Source: Owenia fusiformis
Lineage: Eukaryota; Annelida; Polychaeta; Sabellida; Oweniidae
Direction: 5' to 3'
NCBI GenBank assembly: GCA_903813345.2
Contig: CAIIXF020000006.1
Span: forward strand, 19,911,936 to 19,975,935
Length of the DNA: 64,000 nucleotides
A program made the position numbers and the translations under genes. The notes below the pieces were generated by a model. It was not told the DNA's origin and made no database searches. It worked only from the letters and a program-made list of their open reading frames with translations. Positions 12,021 to 25,900 of the stretch are shown here, in pieces. Numbering within the stretch: position 1 is the stretch's first letter; the number at the start of each line of letters is the position of its first letter.

Positions 12021-12388
12021 CAAAGGACGATTCTCGGTTTGGAGAACAGTCTCCTGGGCTAATGATTTTTTTCATGAAAAATATAGAAATATTACCCAAA
12101 TTAAACTATGAATATTCAAAAGAGGACATTTAAATCTACAAGATGTAAAAATACGCTCCAGACTGATTCAATAAAATACAAGTCTCGATTTGGGGAAAGA
12201 AGTTCATCAGTGTACTGCGCTAATATTTTTTTGCGAAAAATCTAGAAATATTACCCAAATTAAATTATGACTATTCAAAAGAAGATATTCAAATTTATAT
12301 TATGTAAAAAAATCAAAATTTTCCGAAGCAGGGATAATGCTCATTTAGATTGATAAACTTTGTTCTCCAAACCGAGAATCGTCCTTTG
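12021..12388. repeat. 368-bp MITE with ~25-bp TIRs
   Basis: Begins CAAAGGACGATTCTCGGTTT and ends AACCGAGAATCGTCCTTTG. The interior contains two diverged direct copies of a segment with ATAGAAATATTACCCAAATT. Confidence 0.75.
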
Positions 12389-12717
12389 AATAACACTTTG
12401 TAAAGATTTTTGAGATTTGATGACCGCAGATAACCACAATAACCAAAGAAGTAATTTCATCATGCATCATGACATTTGTTGCAGGAAAAATATTTTAATG
12501 GAGAGGTTTTGCATCATTTTCGTGAAATGTATCAGTACCCATATCTCAGTATGTTTTATGAATCTGTGATGTATTTCCATCTGTGATTTCAAATACATAC
12601 TGTAAATAAATTATTTTGATGCGATTTTAAACAATTTCGCATAAAATGAATGCATCATTCTTTCACCAAGGCCAGATACTTGTACCTCATTCTACAATAT
12701 GTAATAATGATCAGGGC

Positions 12718-13415
12718 GTTCAATAAGTATTGCTAATTTTGCTGTAACTTTTGTTATCTTTCCCATTTCTCCATGAAACTTTCACAACATTAGGACCATA
12801 TATCTGACATTATTTTATAAAAATTTCCTTACGATCAATTAAGTTTTGACAAAGTCATGGTTACTATGGAAACCAGTGTCATGGGTATGCGGGGCAACCT
12901 TGAATGTTTACATGATGTATCATTGTTATACATCAAATAATCACCTTTTTGATTAATAAAAGCTCTTGATATGGTCAAATTTTGATGTTTGTACTATGTT
13001 TTAAGTTACAAAGAGCAATGATTTAAAAAATGTGTATAGTGCATCTGAGAGGAATATTCTACCAGAATCTCAATCAGCAGATGTCTGCAGTTAACACCTC
13101 CCTAGCGACACACTTCAAAGGGTCAGGAATTGCCTCTGCAATATATTATTTATAACTATACTGTATACCCAATCATTAAACAGTAATATATGAAACTGCT
13201 TAAAACACTTAAAATGTCTTTCAAAAGTGATGTCAGACCTTCGCCCCCATACCCATGACAATGATTACCATAGTAACCATTACTTTTTCAAAATTAAGTT
13301 GAAAGTCAAGTAATTTTAGTAGCATATGGTCAGATATGTGTTACTTATGTTGTGCAAGTTTCATGAAGAAACAAGAGAACAAAAGTTATAGCCAAATTAG
13401 CAATACTTATTGAAC
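12718..13415. mobile_element. ~700-bp inverted-repeat element with X-box-like motifs
   Basis: The ends are GTTCAATAAGTATTGCTAAT and its inverse. The arms extend at least 50 bp and, with gaps, include GTTACTATGGAAAC (12860-12873) and ATTACCATAGTAAC (13264-13277). No transposase. It sits just downstream of the MAP2K7 stop codon. Confidence 0.7.
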
Positions 13416-13822
13416 ATGTTTTGAACAATGTTTATTGTACATGTTTTCCAAATAACTAGTAACTTTTGCACTGATTACACAAAAAGTAGTGGCATCACAC
13501 ACCCAAATCTAGTCATTATTACAGGTTTTTAGATATATAGCGCAAATCACCTCTCGTATATTGTAGAAATAATCAAAATATGTATTCTAAATGGGGATAC
13601 ATTTTGTTCAGTAGCAACTGTGCTGTTGTTAGAATACCAGGCGTGATGTGATGGGTCCAGGGTTTAACCTACTTGTGTGGCTCCTTATTAGAGGCGACGA
13701 GCTGGTTCTGACTTTTTGCTCCAGTAAGCATTGTATCTTTTTGAACTATCTATATTGTATCATGGATTCTTTCATAAATAGTTTTCAACGAGGATTCTTT
13801 AATTTAGTTCTATTTAGGGATT

Positions 13823-13927
13823 TTAACTAGAGTTATATCGTGGGCTTTGTGTCTTTGCCATTACAGTAGCAATCCAAGCACATACATCAACAAATGTGAT
13901 CTCATACCTCTTGATAAAGTTGTGTTC
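13823..13927 (-). CDS. MAP2K7: MAP2K7 exon 12 (last)
   Basis: Phase 0, 34 codons plus TAA. Encodes EHNFIKRYE to SPRYNSS, the C-terminal DVD-type docking tail bound by upstream MAP3Ks. Confidence 0.95.
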   Translation of the reverse strand, partial: EHNFIKRYEITFVDVCAWIATVMAKTQSPRYNSS

Positions 13928-16900
13928 CTGAAATAGCAAGACATTTAAAATATGCATGTATCTTTTACATACTGTACTTCAACTTAATTTGGCAGCCATC
14001 TTAATTTGGCAGATCTACCAAATTGTTAAAGGCTGCTAAATGACATGTAAGTGACCGCCAAAATGTGAACAGTATTTGATATACTTGATGTACAATATCA
14101 CTCATGTTAAAGAAAACTCAAAAAAGCCCCACAGAGCGGTAAATTCCAATACTTCTTCTATACTTTAGCATAATGCTGTAAAATATATGAATATCTTAAT
14201 CCATTATTCAAGCAATTTTTAAAAAGTGTAAATTTGATTTTGACTTACCAATAACTTCTTATACTTTGGCCTCCTTCTGTAGTCTTTAGTTAAACTGAAA
14301 TACAATGCAAATAGTTAGATAATATTTTACAACAGGGCATACATGCAAAATTTCACCACCTGCCTTTTTACAGTCATGGAATTCAGACTGCTAAAACCAA
14401 CCATCTTTGGACACCGTACACAAAAAGATGAAGACCTCAACAAGTGGTGACATAACAATGAACAATACATTTCTGGGTATAGTGAAGATAATAAAGGGAC
14501 AATCAGTGAAGTTGTTTTAAGTTACAAAGTGCAAAAAGGGGGAAAATCTTTCTTCAAAATTATAAAAATAGAAACATGAATGCATAATCACAAAAATATT
14601 TAGTTTTACTCAAATGCTAGTATTCACTTTAGGGATTTATAGAAATAGACATGTCAAGGAATGATATGCACCAAAATTTTCTGCTAGATCTGATATTTGT
14701 TTTAAAGGTCAGTTTTCTACAGTCAGTCTGGATTTCATTGGCATTTGCATGTAGACAATTTCAATGGAATACTTTAAATGTCATGGTTGCAGGACATTGC
14801 CAATGACAATCACATTTTACTCTTGTTGATGGACTCGAAAAATGATGAGGCGATGGATTAATTGCAAGGCTCAGCAACCTGACCCTTCTTTCAAACATAG
14901 TGTAGGAACCTGATATAAATGATCAAAATGACTCTTTTTAAAATGACACAATGGCACAAAATCACTTAGGTAATTAAAATCCTTCTTGGGTGTTGTGTTG
15001 GCTTCTCAATCAAGTAATGGATTGAGGTAAAAACTAGAATGAGGGAGAAGTCAAATTAAAATTATGATTTACTAGTGCCTCAGAATAAGTAACTGTTATA
15101 ACTCTTACTAATATTGCTATTAGAAAATGGTTACCCGACATGCACTCATCACTGATAAACACATATTTGTGCAAATATTGTTATGCCATATAAAATTTGA
15201 TATCACCATTAAGTCAGATTAAAAGTGGGCAATGTGTACAAATGTTGAAGTTATCTGAATAGATACTACTTTAACCTATGTCGTAATTTAACAGCATAAA
15301 AACCTGAAGGGACTTAGAGGTCTGTCATATTTAATACATTGCATAAAGTGTAGCTGGTAAAAATACAAAAAATAATAGAGAAACAGCTTGATATTGAGTT
15401 ATTTTTTATGTGAGAACAGAATTATAAAGAGAAAAGAATTGTTTTTTGATTGATGGAGTTGTGTTTAAAGAGGAACATTTACATAAATATCAAAAGCAAA
15501 GGGAGTAATAAACATCCCATTTGGACCTGACATCTATAGACATACTGCTATAGTCATAAACTATACTACCTGATCAATGTTAAATAAAAGGGTACATGCC
15601 AGGAATGAAATCACAACCAAGTAAACATGAATTTGAAGAAAATGTTGAAGTAGGTTTTACAGGAAAGCTTGATTTATCAAAAAAATTCTAAAATAGTTAC
15701 CAAAAAGATGACCAACTTGGCAATTTGTAATAATGTGACAAATATGAAGAAAATATGTTGAGTTATTTTCCTTGCATGACAATGACAAGATTATTGAAAA
15801 TAAGAAGTAAAATGGCAACTAGAAACAAGATGGCTGTCCAAAAGTTAATCAGCTTAAGAACTTATCTAACATGTATACAAATTTGAATTTGTAATATTTC
15901 TACATGATATAACTTAGTCATGATTTCCTTCTCTCTATAAGTTGCTTTAATGATGTTGAGTTTGTCAGACCAAAAAACATCTTATGCTCTTAAATCAAAG
16001 ATAAATGTATATCGAAGATATAGGAAAATTTTCACGCTTCGTTCCATGAACATTGGTTTTACAAGAATTTTCACAACAGGCTAAATAACTGAAAACATCA
16101 GGTTAAATTAATGAATAGAAATCATAAATTTAACATGGAAAACAGGAGATTTTATGAAAACAACCGGTGAAAATCGCTTGTTGCACTATTGATCTCACTG
16201 AGTCATGCTTTCCCTCCCTCTTTCAGTTGCTTTAAAGTCCTCATGTAAAGTTTGAAAATATTTTTTTATCATTCATTTACTATTTGTCATGACTTTAAAA
16301 GATATTTTAGAGATTTTTGAAAAAAGTTGTGAGCTTTTCATTTCTCAAATATTCAAATTTCCCGCCATTTTTCAAAAAAAAGCTGAAGTTTTTTTAATCA
16401 TCAAATATTTGTCCATACATTTCAAAAAAGATTATCTTTTTACACCAATGCAAAGATTGAACAAAGGACACATTATTTCAATAATAAAATGCCATATTTA
16501 ATGTTAATGTTTAATCCCACTTCAATGTTACTTAACATATTAAAAATATTTTGCAATCTAAGTGATGTTATTATGACTCACTCAGGTGGCAAAAACTTTT
16601 TGAAAAAGTTGAAAAATTTTCTATGTCAATCTTTTCTATTTATGCCATTTTCATGCATTGATGAGTTCATTTCTTGCTTGTTTATGAGCCAATTTTCTTG
16701 ATTTTCTCGGCAAAAAACATGTGAGGATGAATGCTATGCATTGGTATGAATTATGGCTTATTAAAATATATGAGTGACCTCTAAAAGTTAGTTTTAGATA
16801 AATTCAGGATATTCCGAACAAAAAGTCCTTTAAAAAACACATTTTGAAATAAAATAAAAAGTTTCACATAACACTTTGATAACATTGGGTAAGACTACAA

Positions 16901-19900
16901 TATAAGTGGTTTAAACTTTATATGGGGACTTTAATGATGTTGTGATTGTCAAAGAAGTATCATATTCAGATTATTCAATACTTTAATAAGTGCATGCTTA
17001 ATAGACAATCTTATGAGAATTAGAATGTTCCATCCATGGTCATGATGGTGACATTTTAATAACAAAAGTACATAATCACTGTTTCACAGCTGGATGACTC
17101 TAACTGCAGTTAGCTTCATTCAAGATGGTTGCCGAAATTCTTTCGTTTTCAATAAACCTCCGATTTCAGCTAAACTAAGTTGAATCTGGATTCCAAATGT
17201 TTCGCCATTCAAATTAATAAAGCTACGATGGTAAATAACTACAAATAAATGCTCAAACAACCGCGATATTGGAGAATTGTAAAGAAAATGGCTTCACTTA
17301 GTATCACTCTAACTGAAATTGATGATGACGTCATGATGATGTACATCATCAACTTCAGTTAGAGTCATTCTAAGTGAAGCCGTTTTCTTTAAAATTCTCT
17401 AATATTGCAGGTCTTTGGGCATTCATTTTGGTTGAATACAATCGTGGTTTTATTAATTTGCGTGGCAAAATTCTTGGAATCAAGATTCAACTTAGTTTAG
17501 CGGAAATCAGGGGTTTATCTAAAAACAAAAGAATCTCAGCAACCATCTTGAATGATTGCTAACTGCAGTTAGAGTTCTACCAGATATTACTCACATATTT
17601 ATTCAATGAGAAAATAATTAAAATGTACATGAATGTTATGGCTGTATTATTAGTTTAATCATGATATGTGTGACATGAATCACACTTCATACAGTTAAGT
17701 TCAAGTTCGTGTGATCAGAGAAACAATAGGTGGGTTTCAGAATTAGGTTAATTGAAACATATATAACAAGTCATGAATTGTTCTTTTACTATATAAGGCC
17801 ATTCATAAATCCCATTGATAATTTATTACATAAGAAATGCCATTGATAATTAAACAGACGTAACATCATGTACAAAATAATGTTGTTATATGTGTGACAT
17901 GAATCGCACTTCATACAGTGAAGTTCAAGTTCGTGTGATCAGAGAAAGAATAGGTGGGTTTCAGAATTAGGTTAATTGAAACATATATAACAAGTCATGA
18001 ATTGTTCTTTTACTATATAAGGCCATTCATAAATCCCATTGATAATTTATTATAGAAGAAATACCATTGATAATTAAACAGACGTAACATCATGTACAAA
18101 ATAATGTTGTTATACGAGGGTTGATCATAAAGTTCTCATAATATCTCTCTTATTTCTTTATTTTTCAATATTTTCAAATGAAATTTTCACAGAATGTGCA
18201 GCATGGAATGTTTTATTAATCAAGCAAACAATATTTAGAATAACAGAAACATTAGATAAGAAATGGTTGCCATAGTAACTTGAAATCAAGGCACCCGGGG
18301 CAAATAAAAAAAAACTAGCTCGAATAGCCCCCAGCTATCAAACACATTAAATTGTCAAATAATATGGCCTCTTAACTGTTGTGAACTATTATAATGGTCA
18401 TGTGAATTGTGTGATCTCATAATGGATGATTGTTATGCTTCATTTGAAGTGACTGTTAGACCCCATGACTCTTTTGTCAAACATCCTGAGAAAAATTGAT
18501 TTTGCCCCTTTAGTTCATTTTTAACATGTACAGATCACACACAGGGTGTAATTTTGTTGATATCTTAGCAATATATTTGTTTTAGATCATGTTTAGTCTG
18601 ACCAAAGGATCTTACAAACTTAACATAACATTTTATCAGTATGATTTTTATTTTTCTGAAGATGTCTGCTTCTTTTGCATCCTCTTACTCAGTCATTTCT
18701 GATCATTAGCTTTGCGTCTTAGACATTGGTATCACATCTAATGGAGCATGAAAGCACCCCTATGACATCACACAATTTACATGATCGATTTATTTAATTC
18801 TTAAAGCACTTTACAACATATTCAAGTTTAAATTTTAACGTGTTTGGTAATTCATGAGAGTTTATTATGTATGTATACATTGTTGATTAAGCTCATTCTC
18901 TCAATTACTTTTATTTGCCCCGGGTGCCTTGATTTCTAGTTACTATGGTAACCATTTCTTATTTAATATTTCAGTTAAACTAAATACTTTTTGCTTAATT
19001 AATAAGGCATTCTATGCTGCACATTCTGTGAAAATTTCATTAGAATATATTGAAAAATAAAGAAATTAGAGACATATTATGAGAACTTTATGATCAACCC
19101 TCGTATAATATTATGGTACAGCACAGCCTCCATTGGAATCTGATGATATCCACATGTTAAGTCAATAGAATACATCCAATGTCAAGTCAATACACCCTTG
19201 CTGAACTTAATGACCGCAACCTCAGCCCATGTGGGTCCAAACGCTTAAATATTTTCCAAAGTATTATGTGACATTGTATTCTTTATATTACACCTAAAAA
19301 CAATTCATTTTGTTCATGGGGAATTCATAATGGAAAGTGCACTTTCCTTTCTGGGATCATAATCTATGCAACAACTTCTGTACTTAATTAAATATACCTG
19401 AAATGAGCGATCACATCATGTTCCTAAAATGGACCCTGAATATTTTATTGGTGGGAGGATATAGATGAACAAATGAGAGAAAAAACAGTAGTTTTTCCTT
19501 TTTCACATGTATCTCAGATTCGTAAGAGATTTGTCTAATCTGCATTTCACGGAAGGTCACATTCCTTTCTTTATAAATTACTTTTGTCTCCATATTCCTC
19601 CATATATAATAATTTGTTTGAATTGTTGGATAAAATGCTATAAAAATGTGTCTCTATTGACATGAATACATGCATGCATCTTTCACATGTGATATATAGC
19701 TCGAAGAACTAGTGCAATATCATCTTGTGAAAGTGTCACAGATATTCAACTAAAATTTTATTTTATCATATTACTGTCAAACTCACATTCCTCAGTACGA
19801 TTTATTCCCATGTGTAAACATTGAATCATCATTGAATAGAGTTAAAACTTCTGTTTATTACTAATTGTACATAACTAATTAAATAATTATAATTTTGATA

Positions 19901-22900
19901 CTTCACTGAATAAATAAAATTAATTTTGAAAACTACCAGGAATGGTGAATATTGTTAGATAATTAATCCATTGTCTAATTTTCATGACATGTGACCAGGT
20001 TTTGGCCAACCATATAACTGCAGGCTTGACAGAAATAAATAATGCCACATAGAAAATATTGTAATCAATTCTGACCATTTCAAAATATTGGATAGAGACA
20101 TATTTTGCAAAAACCTTTGACGTAAAAAACGCTAGACATTTCTAATGAATTTTTGTTGACTTTAAATGAACTTTTGTTGACTTTAAATGGACTTTTCTTG
20201 ACTTTAGGTGAACTTTTGTTGACTTTAAATGAACTTTTGTTGACTTAAAATAAATGAGCAACTTACCAGTCTTGTACGAATGAGCAAAAGTCCATAGAGA
20301 AGTCAGAGTGAGGAGGTAGCAATGGAGGGTCTTCATCTAAAATTTTTGTTAGAACTTCAAAGTCTGTCTTGCAGTTTTTGTATGGGAACATCCCAGTTGC
20401 CAGTTCAACCTGAAAATATTCGATACAATAAATTCTGAAATTTGGGTCATACCATACTTCACATTTACAAAAAATGAAGTGTGGTATGATTATATTCCTA
20501 TTTCGGCTGATTAAAAGTTATTATCCTTAGATGAATAGTCCATGCTTGACTTTGTATTATAAACTCAGACTCAAATTTTACCAATATTATAAAAACCCCA
20601 AAAGAAAGAAATATGACACTGTGTTAAATAAAATAAGATAAAGAAAATATATTGTGGAAGAAAGGTAAGACTATTTTCTTGAGTATTTCTTGAAATCCCT
20701 AATTTTAGCCTCAATAAGTCTTTGAAAATCACTTTAATATTTTGTTACTTATTTACCAGGTATCTATCTATCTTGGTTCATCTTGGTTTCTCTGTTGAAA
20801 TGGATGTACCAATTTTGTCAGATTCAAATTAATTCAATATACAGGGTGTTCAAAAAAAACGCAACCCAAAGAAATTGCTATATCTTGGAAAATACTTATC
20901 CAAGTGTGTTCATATTTTCAGGAAAGAAAGAAGATACTTAATGTATAGCCACCTGTTGTTAGTTAGTTGTAAAACATGATACCTTGGACACCTGCCCAAA
21001 AGAGTTGTACTAGGAAAATACGAAAAATGCAGTCAGAGGTGACTGCCACAGCAATAAAACCAAATAACTTTTTAACCATAGTGTTTTGGCCCTTCAAATT
21101 TGACACAAATTATCCTCATTCAATGAGTGGTGCATTTGTGGAGTTTTATCAAAATCACTCCAGGGACTTTACAGTCATGGTCAAAATGCCTTCTTAAGTC
21201 TGCCTGAACAAGGGCGTTTGACTGCGATTTGAAAGCATTTCGGCCATGACTGTAAAGTCCGTGAAGTGATTTTGATTTCACTCTACAGATTTACCATACA
21301 GTGAATGAAGATGATTTGTGCCAAATTTGAACAGCCAAAACACTATGTTTGGGAAGGTATTTAGTTTTTTGCGGTTGGTGTCATCCCTGACTTCGGTTTT
21401 TGTATTTTCCTAGTATAACTGTCTTTTGAGCAGGTGTCCAAGGCATCACATTTTACAACTAACCATCTACAGGAGCTATACATACACAGTCTCTTCTTTC
21501 TTTCCTGAAAATATGAACATAATTGAACCAGTATTTTTCAAGATATAGCGATTTCTTTGGGTTGCGATTTTTTAACACCCTGTACATGTACCTTTTTACA
21601 TATTTTGTAAAAATGTCATGGTTGTCTTAAAATCAAATATATGGTTTAAAATTTGAACAACCATAAAGCCATGTGAAATGCAGTCTCGCTACAAGCCTCT
21701 GTGACCCCATCTGTCAGAAGAGCTTAAAGGAATGTTCCTTGCCAGACCATCTCTCTTCTAATATGGTAGCTACAACCACATGTATAATTACCATGTTTAG
21801 CAGAACATGGAAAAATCACGGACATCTAATACGTTCTTCGAACGAGATAGATATCAATAACTCCTTTTGCCAGAACATTCTCTCCGACTGTGGGAAAAAG
21901 ATTTTAATATGGTCAACATCGGTCACTTAAAAATGTAGTGCTCAATTCCAGTTGGCTGCCATCTTCTTAAGATTTCACTCAGGAAGTGATGTCATCGACT
22001 CTCATCTTTGTATATAATATTAGGCAAGGAGCTACTAAGAATTACAAAACCAGCTGAATATTATTTTTCAAATTTGTCTACTATTTAATCCTTTTAAGAG
22101 TCTCTTCTTTTATTCTAAACTGACAAGCTCCGAAAATATTTTTGTACATAAAGTAAGAACCACTTGTCTAGAAGCGATTTTGTGCTACTTCCCTATACTG
22201 TTACATGCAAGGTCATGAAAGTTGAGAGTTGATGACATCACTTCCTGAGTGAAATCTTAAAAGATGGCAGCTTACTGGAAATGAGCACTACATTTTTTAA
22301 ATGATCAATATTGACAATATTTAAACATTTTCCCATGTTTTGCTTAATATAGAAAGCATAAATATGATTAAGGCTACCATATCAGGATAGAAATGGTCTG
22401 GCCAGGAATGTCCCTTTAAAGCTAGACTATGTAAAATGTTTTCAAATGTTATCATACCAATGAGATTCCTAGACTCCATACATCTGCACGAATGTCATAA
22501 TCGGGTCTGTTGGGGTCTGGTGGGTCAATTCTTTCAGGCTAAAAACAGAAACAATTTCAATTAGATAACAGCAACGCCAAGGCATAGCAAATCGCATCAA
22601 ACAACCATGGCTGGCATTTTTTGGAATAGCGGCCTATTAACCAAATTGACTGTTATATGCTTGGAAGAATACACATGTAAAGTCAAAATCACTAAGTAAT
22701 GCTCAAGTAATCACACATAAAACTTAATACTTAAAACAACAAAAATACTGTACTACTTTTCCAGCTTTAGCAACAATGTAAAATGCACACATAAAACTGA
22801 CTGCCATTTTTCAACACTTTGTTTGATGGGATGTTGAAACTTTAAATCTTTTGAAGATTTCATAAAAGAATACAGTTTACTGTAGATCTACCACAGTTCT

Positions 22901-25900
22901 AAAAATGACTGCAAAAGGGGGAGACTGAGCAATTTATTGATGGAACATATCACCAACTGTTGTGTTACAATCACCAACTGTTGTGTTATAATCACCAACT
23001 GTTGTGTTATAATCACCAACTGTTGTGTTATAATCACCAACTGTTGTGTTATAATCACCAACTGTTGTGTTACAATCACCAACTGTTGTGTTACAATCAC
23101 ATAACGTTGTGTTACAATCACGTAATGTTGTGTTACACACACATAATGTTGTGTTACAATCATCTACAGTCAAATTACAATTCCCAATTACCAAATGTCA
23201 CCAAAAATTACTTCAATTCACATAAAAATATTCCACAATCATCGACTGTCTCAGTTATATCACATACTGCTTTATAGGAATAACACAATGTCACATATCA
23301 ATCACCAAATGCCCAATTAAAATCACTTTTTGTTAGATTAACTTACTGCCATATATGCTGCACACCCTGCACTTCTAGTCTTTGCTTTAGAATCAACAAG
23401 TCTCCCACTGATTCCAAAGTCACAAAGTTTGATTGTACCCCGCATATCTATTAGAATATTTGAAGGTTTAATATCTGGAATAGAAAAGAAGACTATTATA
23501 CACACAGTCTTGGTGTATATACTATAGTATACTACTATATGTACTTCACCTTGACCAACGCAACAGGGAGCGGGGTCCAGGGTCTTATGGAAGACAATAC
23601 ACAGCACATCACTCCTAGGACCTCTCCTTCCCATTTTACCTATACACATTCTTGACAAATGTCCAAAACTGATCAAAAAATATCCCAACTGGTCCAAATG
23701 GCTTTTCAACCAGGCGTAAAGTCCTTTTTAAATTCTTAAACTGATGTTTGATGGCAAAAGAGATCGTATTTGACTCAGGTCAAAATTTTTGCATAATTTG
23801 AATCATTTGGACATAAAAGCTGGTGTATGTATTAGTTTTATCAGCCAAGCTACTGAAGGTACCCTATAATACTTGAAGCCTTCAATATGAACTTGTAAAT
23901 AATCAATAAGCATTTAAAAAGAGATATCTCTTCAAATTGTTTGAAGAGTCAAGAAGACAAATCTGCAAATGTTTTAATAAACCCAGAATCAAATTTGGGA
24001 ACAATGCAGTTTATATATAAATTAGCATGAATCACACATTCCAGGAAAAAAAATATCAATGTATTCCAAAATTGTCATTCATATCTAACTGACAGCCTTT
24101 TTTAAAATTCAGATGTAGAGGAATACAATACATACCTCTATGTATTACACCGTGTTCTTCTTTTAAATAATTTAAAGCCCTAACAGTCTGAAAAATAAAA
24201 ATGATTAATTAATTATTACATTATGCTTCTATATCTGATTCTCCATTCTATGCCTAAAATTTCACAAAGACTACTGTAGACATTTTAATACCAATTTACT
24301 GAATTTGTATATAACCAACAATTTTACATTATACTCACTGAAATAGTTAATTTTCCTAAGATTTTTTCTGGGATTCGTGATTGTAATCTTTTTAATAATT
24401 TGTCAAAACACGTCTCCATTAATTCCATACAAATCCAGACATCGCTCTGAAAAATGTACAATGTTATGTTAATACAAGGCAGAGTGTATTTGTTTTTCAC
24501 CAAATTATACAGTACTACTAGCTCTGAACCTTGATAACTGCTAGATTTGGGCTAGATGTGAAAGTGAAGTAAGCGTATCTAAAAACATTTACTGTTTTTG
24601 TTTCACTTGTGAGGCTGGACTGTCTTTTAAATCTATTCAAACTTATAAAGAGCATGGATATATCATTGAATAAAGTTCTATGAATTACTTGAAAGATTTT
24701 TCAAAAGGATCATCTTCCTCATTTCTTCAAATTATAAATGATTTTCATTTGAGATTTCTATACTTACATCAGTTATAAAAGTTCCTATACATTGCACTAT
24801 ATATGGACAGTCATGGCTCTTTATAACAACATCCAAGTCCATTATAATTCGCTTATTTTCATCGCGATTGCCTGACCGCCGCATTTGCTGAAATATCAAT
24901 ATATCATGTTAGCTTGTTGAAATAAAGAATCCTTAGCATTTGCTGAAATACAAATATGGCAAACATGACAATATAAAATTACATGCACATGTTTTTGATA
25001 TGATCAGGCAGGAAATATTTTGTGGAAATCGTGAATTGTGGTGTGTCTACCAGAAAATGAGGCTTCTTGATTCAGGACCATTTATTGCTCAATCCACTTA
25101 CTTATAACTATATAAATAAATCAGAAACAAGTCAAATTCTTCAGAGAAAAAAAAAAAAAATATATATATATATATTCTCTGAAGTAAAGAATTTGACTTG
25201 TTTCTGATATATTAACCAGAGAGATGAACTTACATAGAACTATATAAATAAACCTTTAAAAATGTCTCATCTCAGTGAAACAATCACCAAATACTTAATA
25301 AACTATCATTAGACCTATCATTGGCCTTTTTACAACATTTTCATTTGTTGCAGTTTTTGGGACGCACTGTATATCTGTTGTTACATTAGACAGAAAAATA
25401 TGGCACTTTTATTTTGATTTCACACTATTTCGACAAAATGCCATGAAAAAATGCTGCAATAAAATGCAGAATTTTTGCAGAATTTCACATTTTGGTTAGC
25501 AAAATTTTGATTTTTTCTTGCAGAATTTTACATTTTGTAGCACAGAATTCTAGTATCTGTGATTAAATCATCAATAAATATGCATAATCACAATGAAATA
25601 TATTTATATGTATAGAAACATGCAGACATTTAAAATATCAAAATAGCTCCACTTACTTTGACTGCCATTAGATGATTGGTCTGTTTATGTCGCATCTTCA
25701 TAACATGTCCACATGTCCCATGCCCTAGTTCTCCACAAACTTCTAGATTTGCAATATCTGTCTGTACTCTCTAGAATGAGGATAAAGATAACATTTGCAA
25801 TGGGAAATGGGAATTTATTTGTACCTAGTAGGAAATTACAAGACATTTTAGTGAAAACTGGTAACTCTTGTCACATTATGTGCTCTATTGCATGGATTAT

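Noticed and set aside
16289-16701. Two 70-codon plus-strand ORFs rich in Phe and Lys
   Set aside because: AT-rich interior of a TTAA-flanked MITE; no similarity to transposases seen.
22888-23277. ORFs of 86-105 codons on both strands
   Set aside because: Produced by the 21-bp minisatellite (multiple of three, stop-free). They lie inside a MAP2K7 intron.
23475-23709. Minus-strand ORF extending the kinase exon upstream
   Set aside because: Only the part from 23474 downwards encodes kinase sequence. A CAG acceptor sits at that point and the extension is intron.
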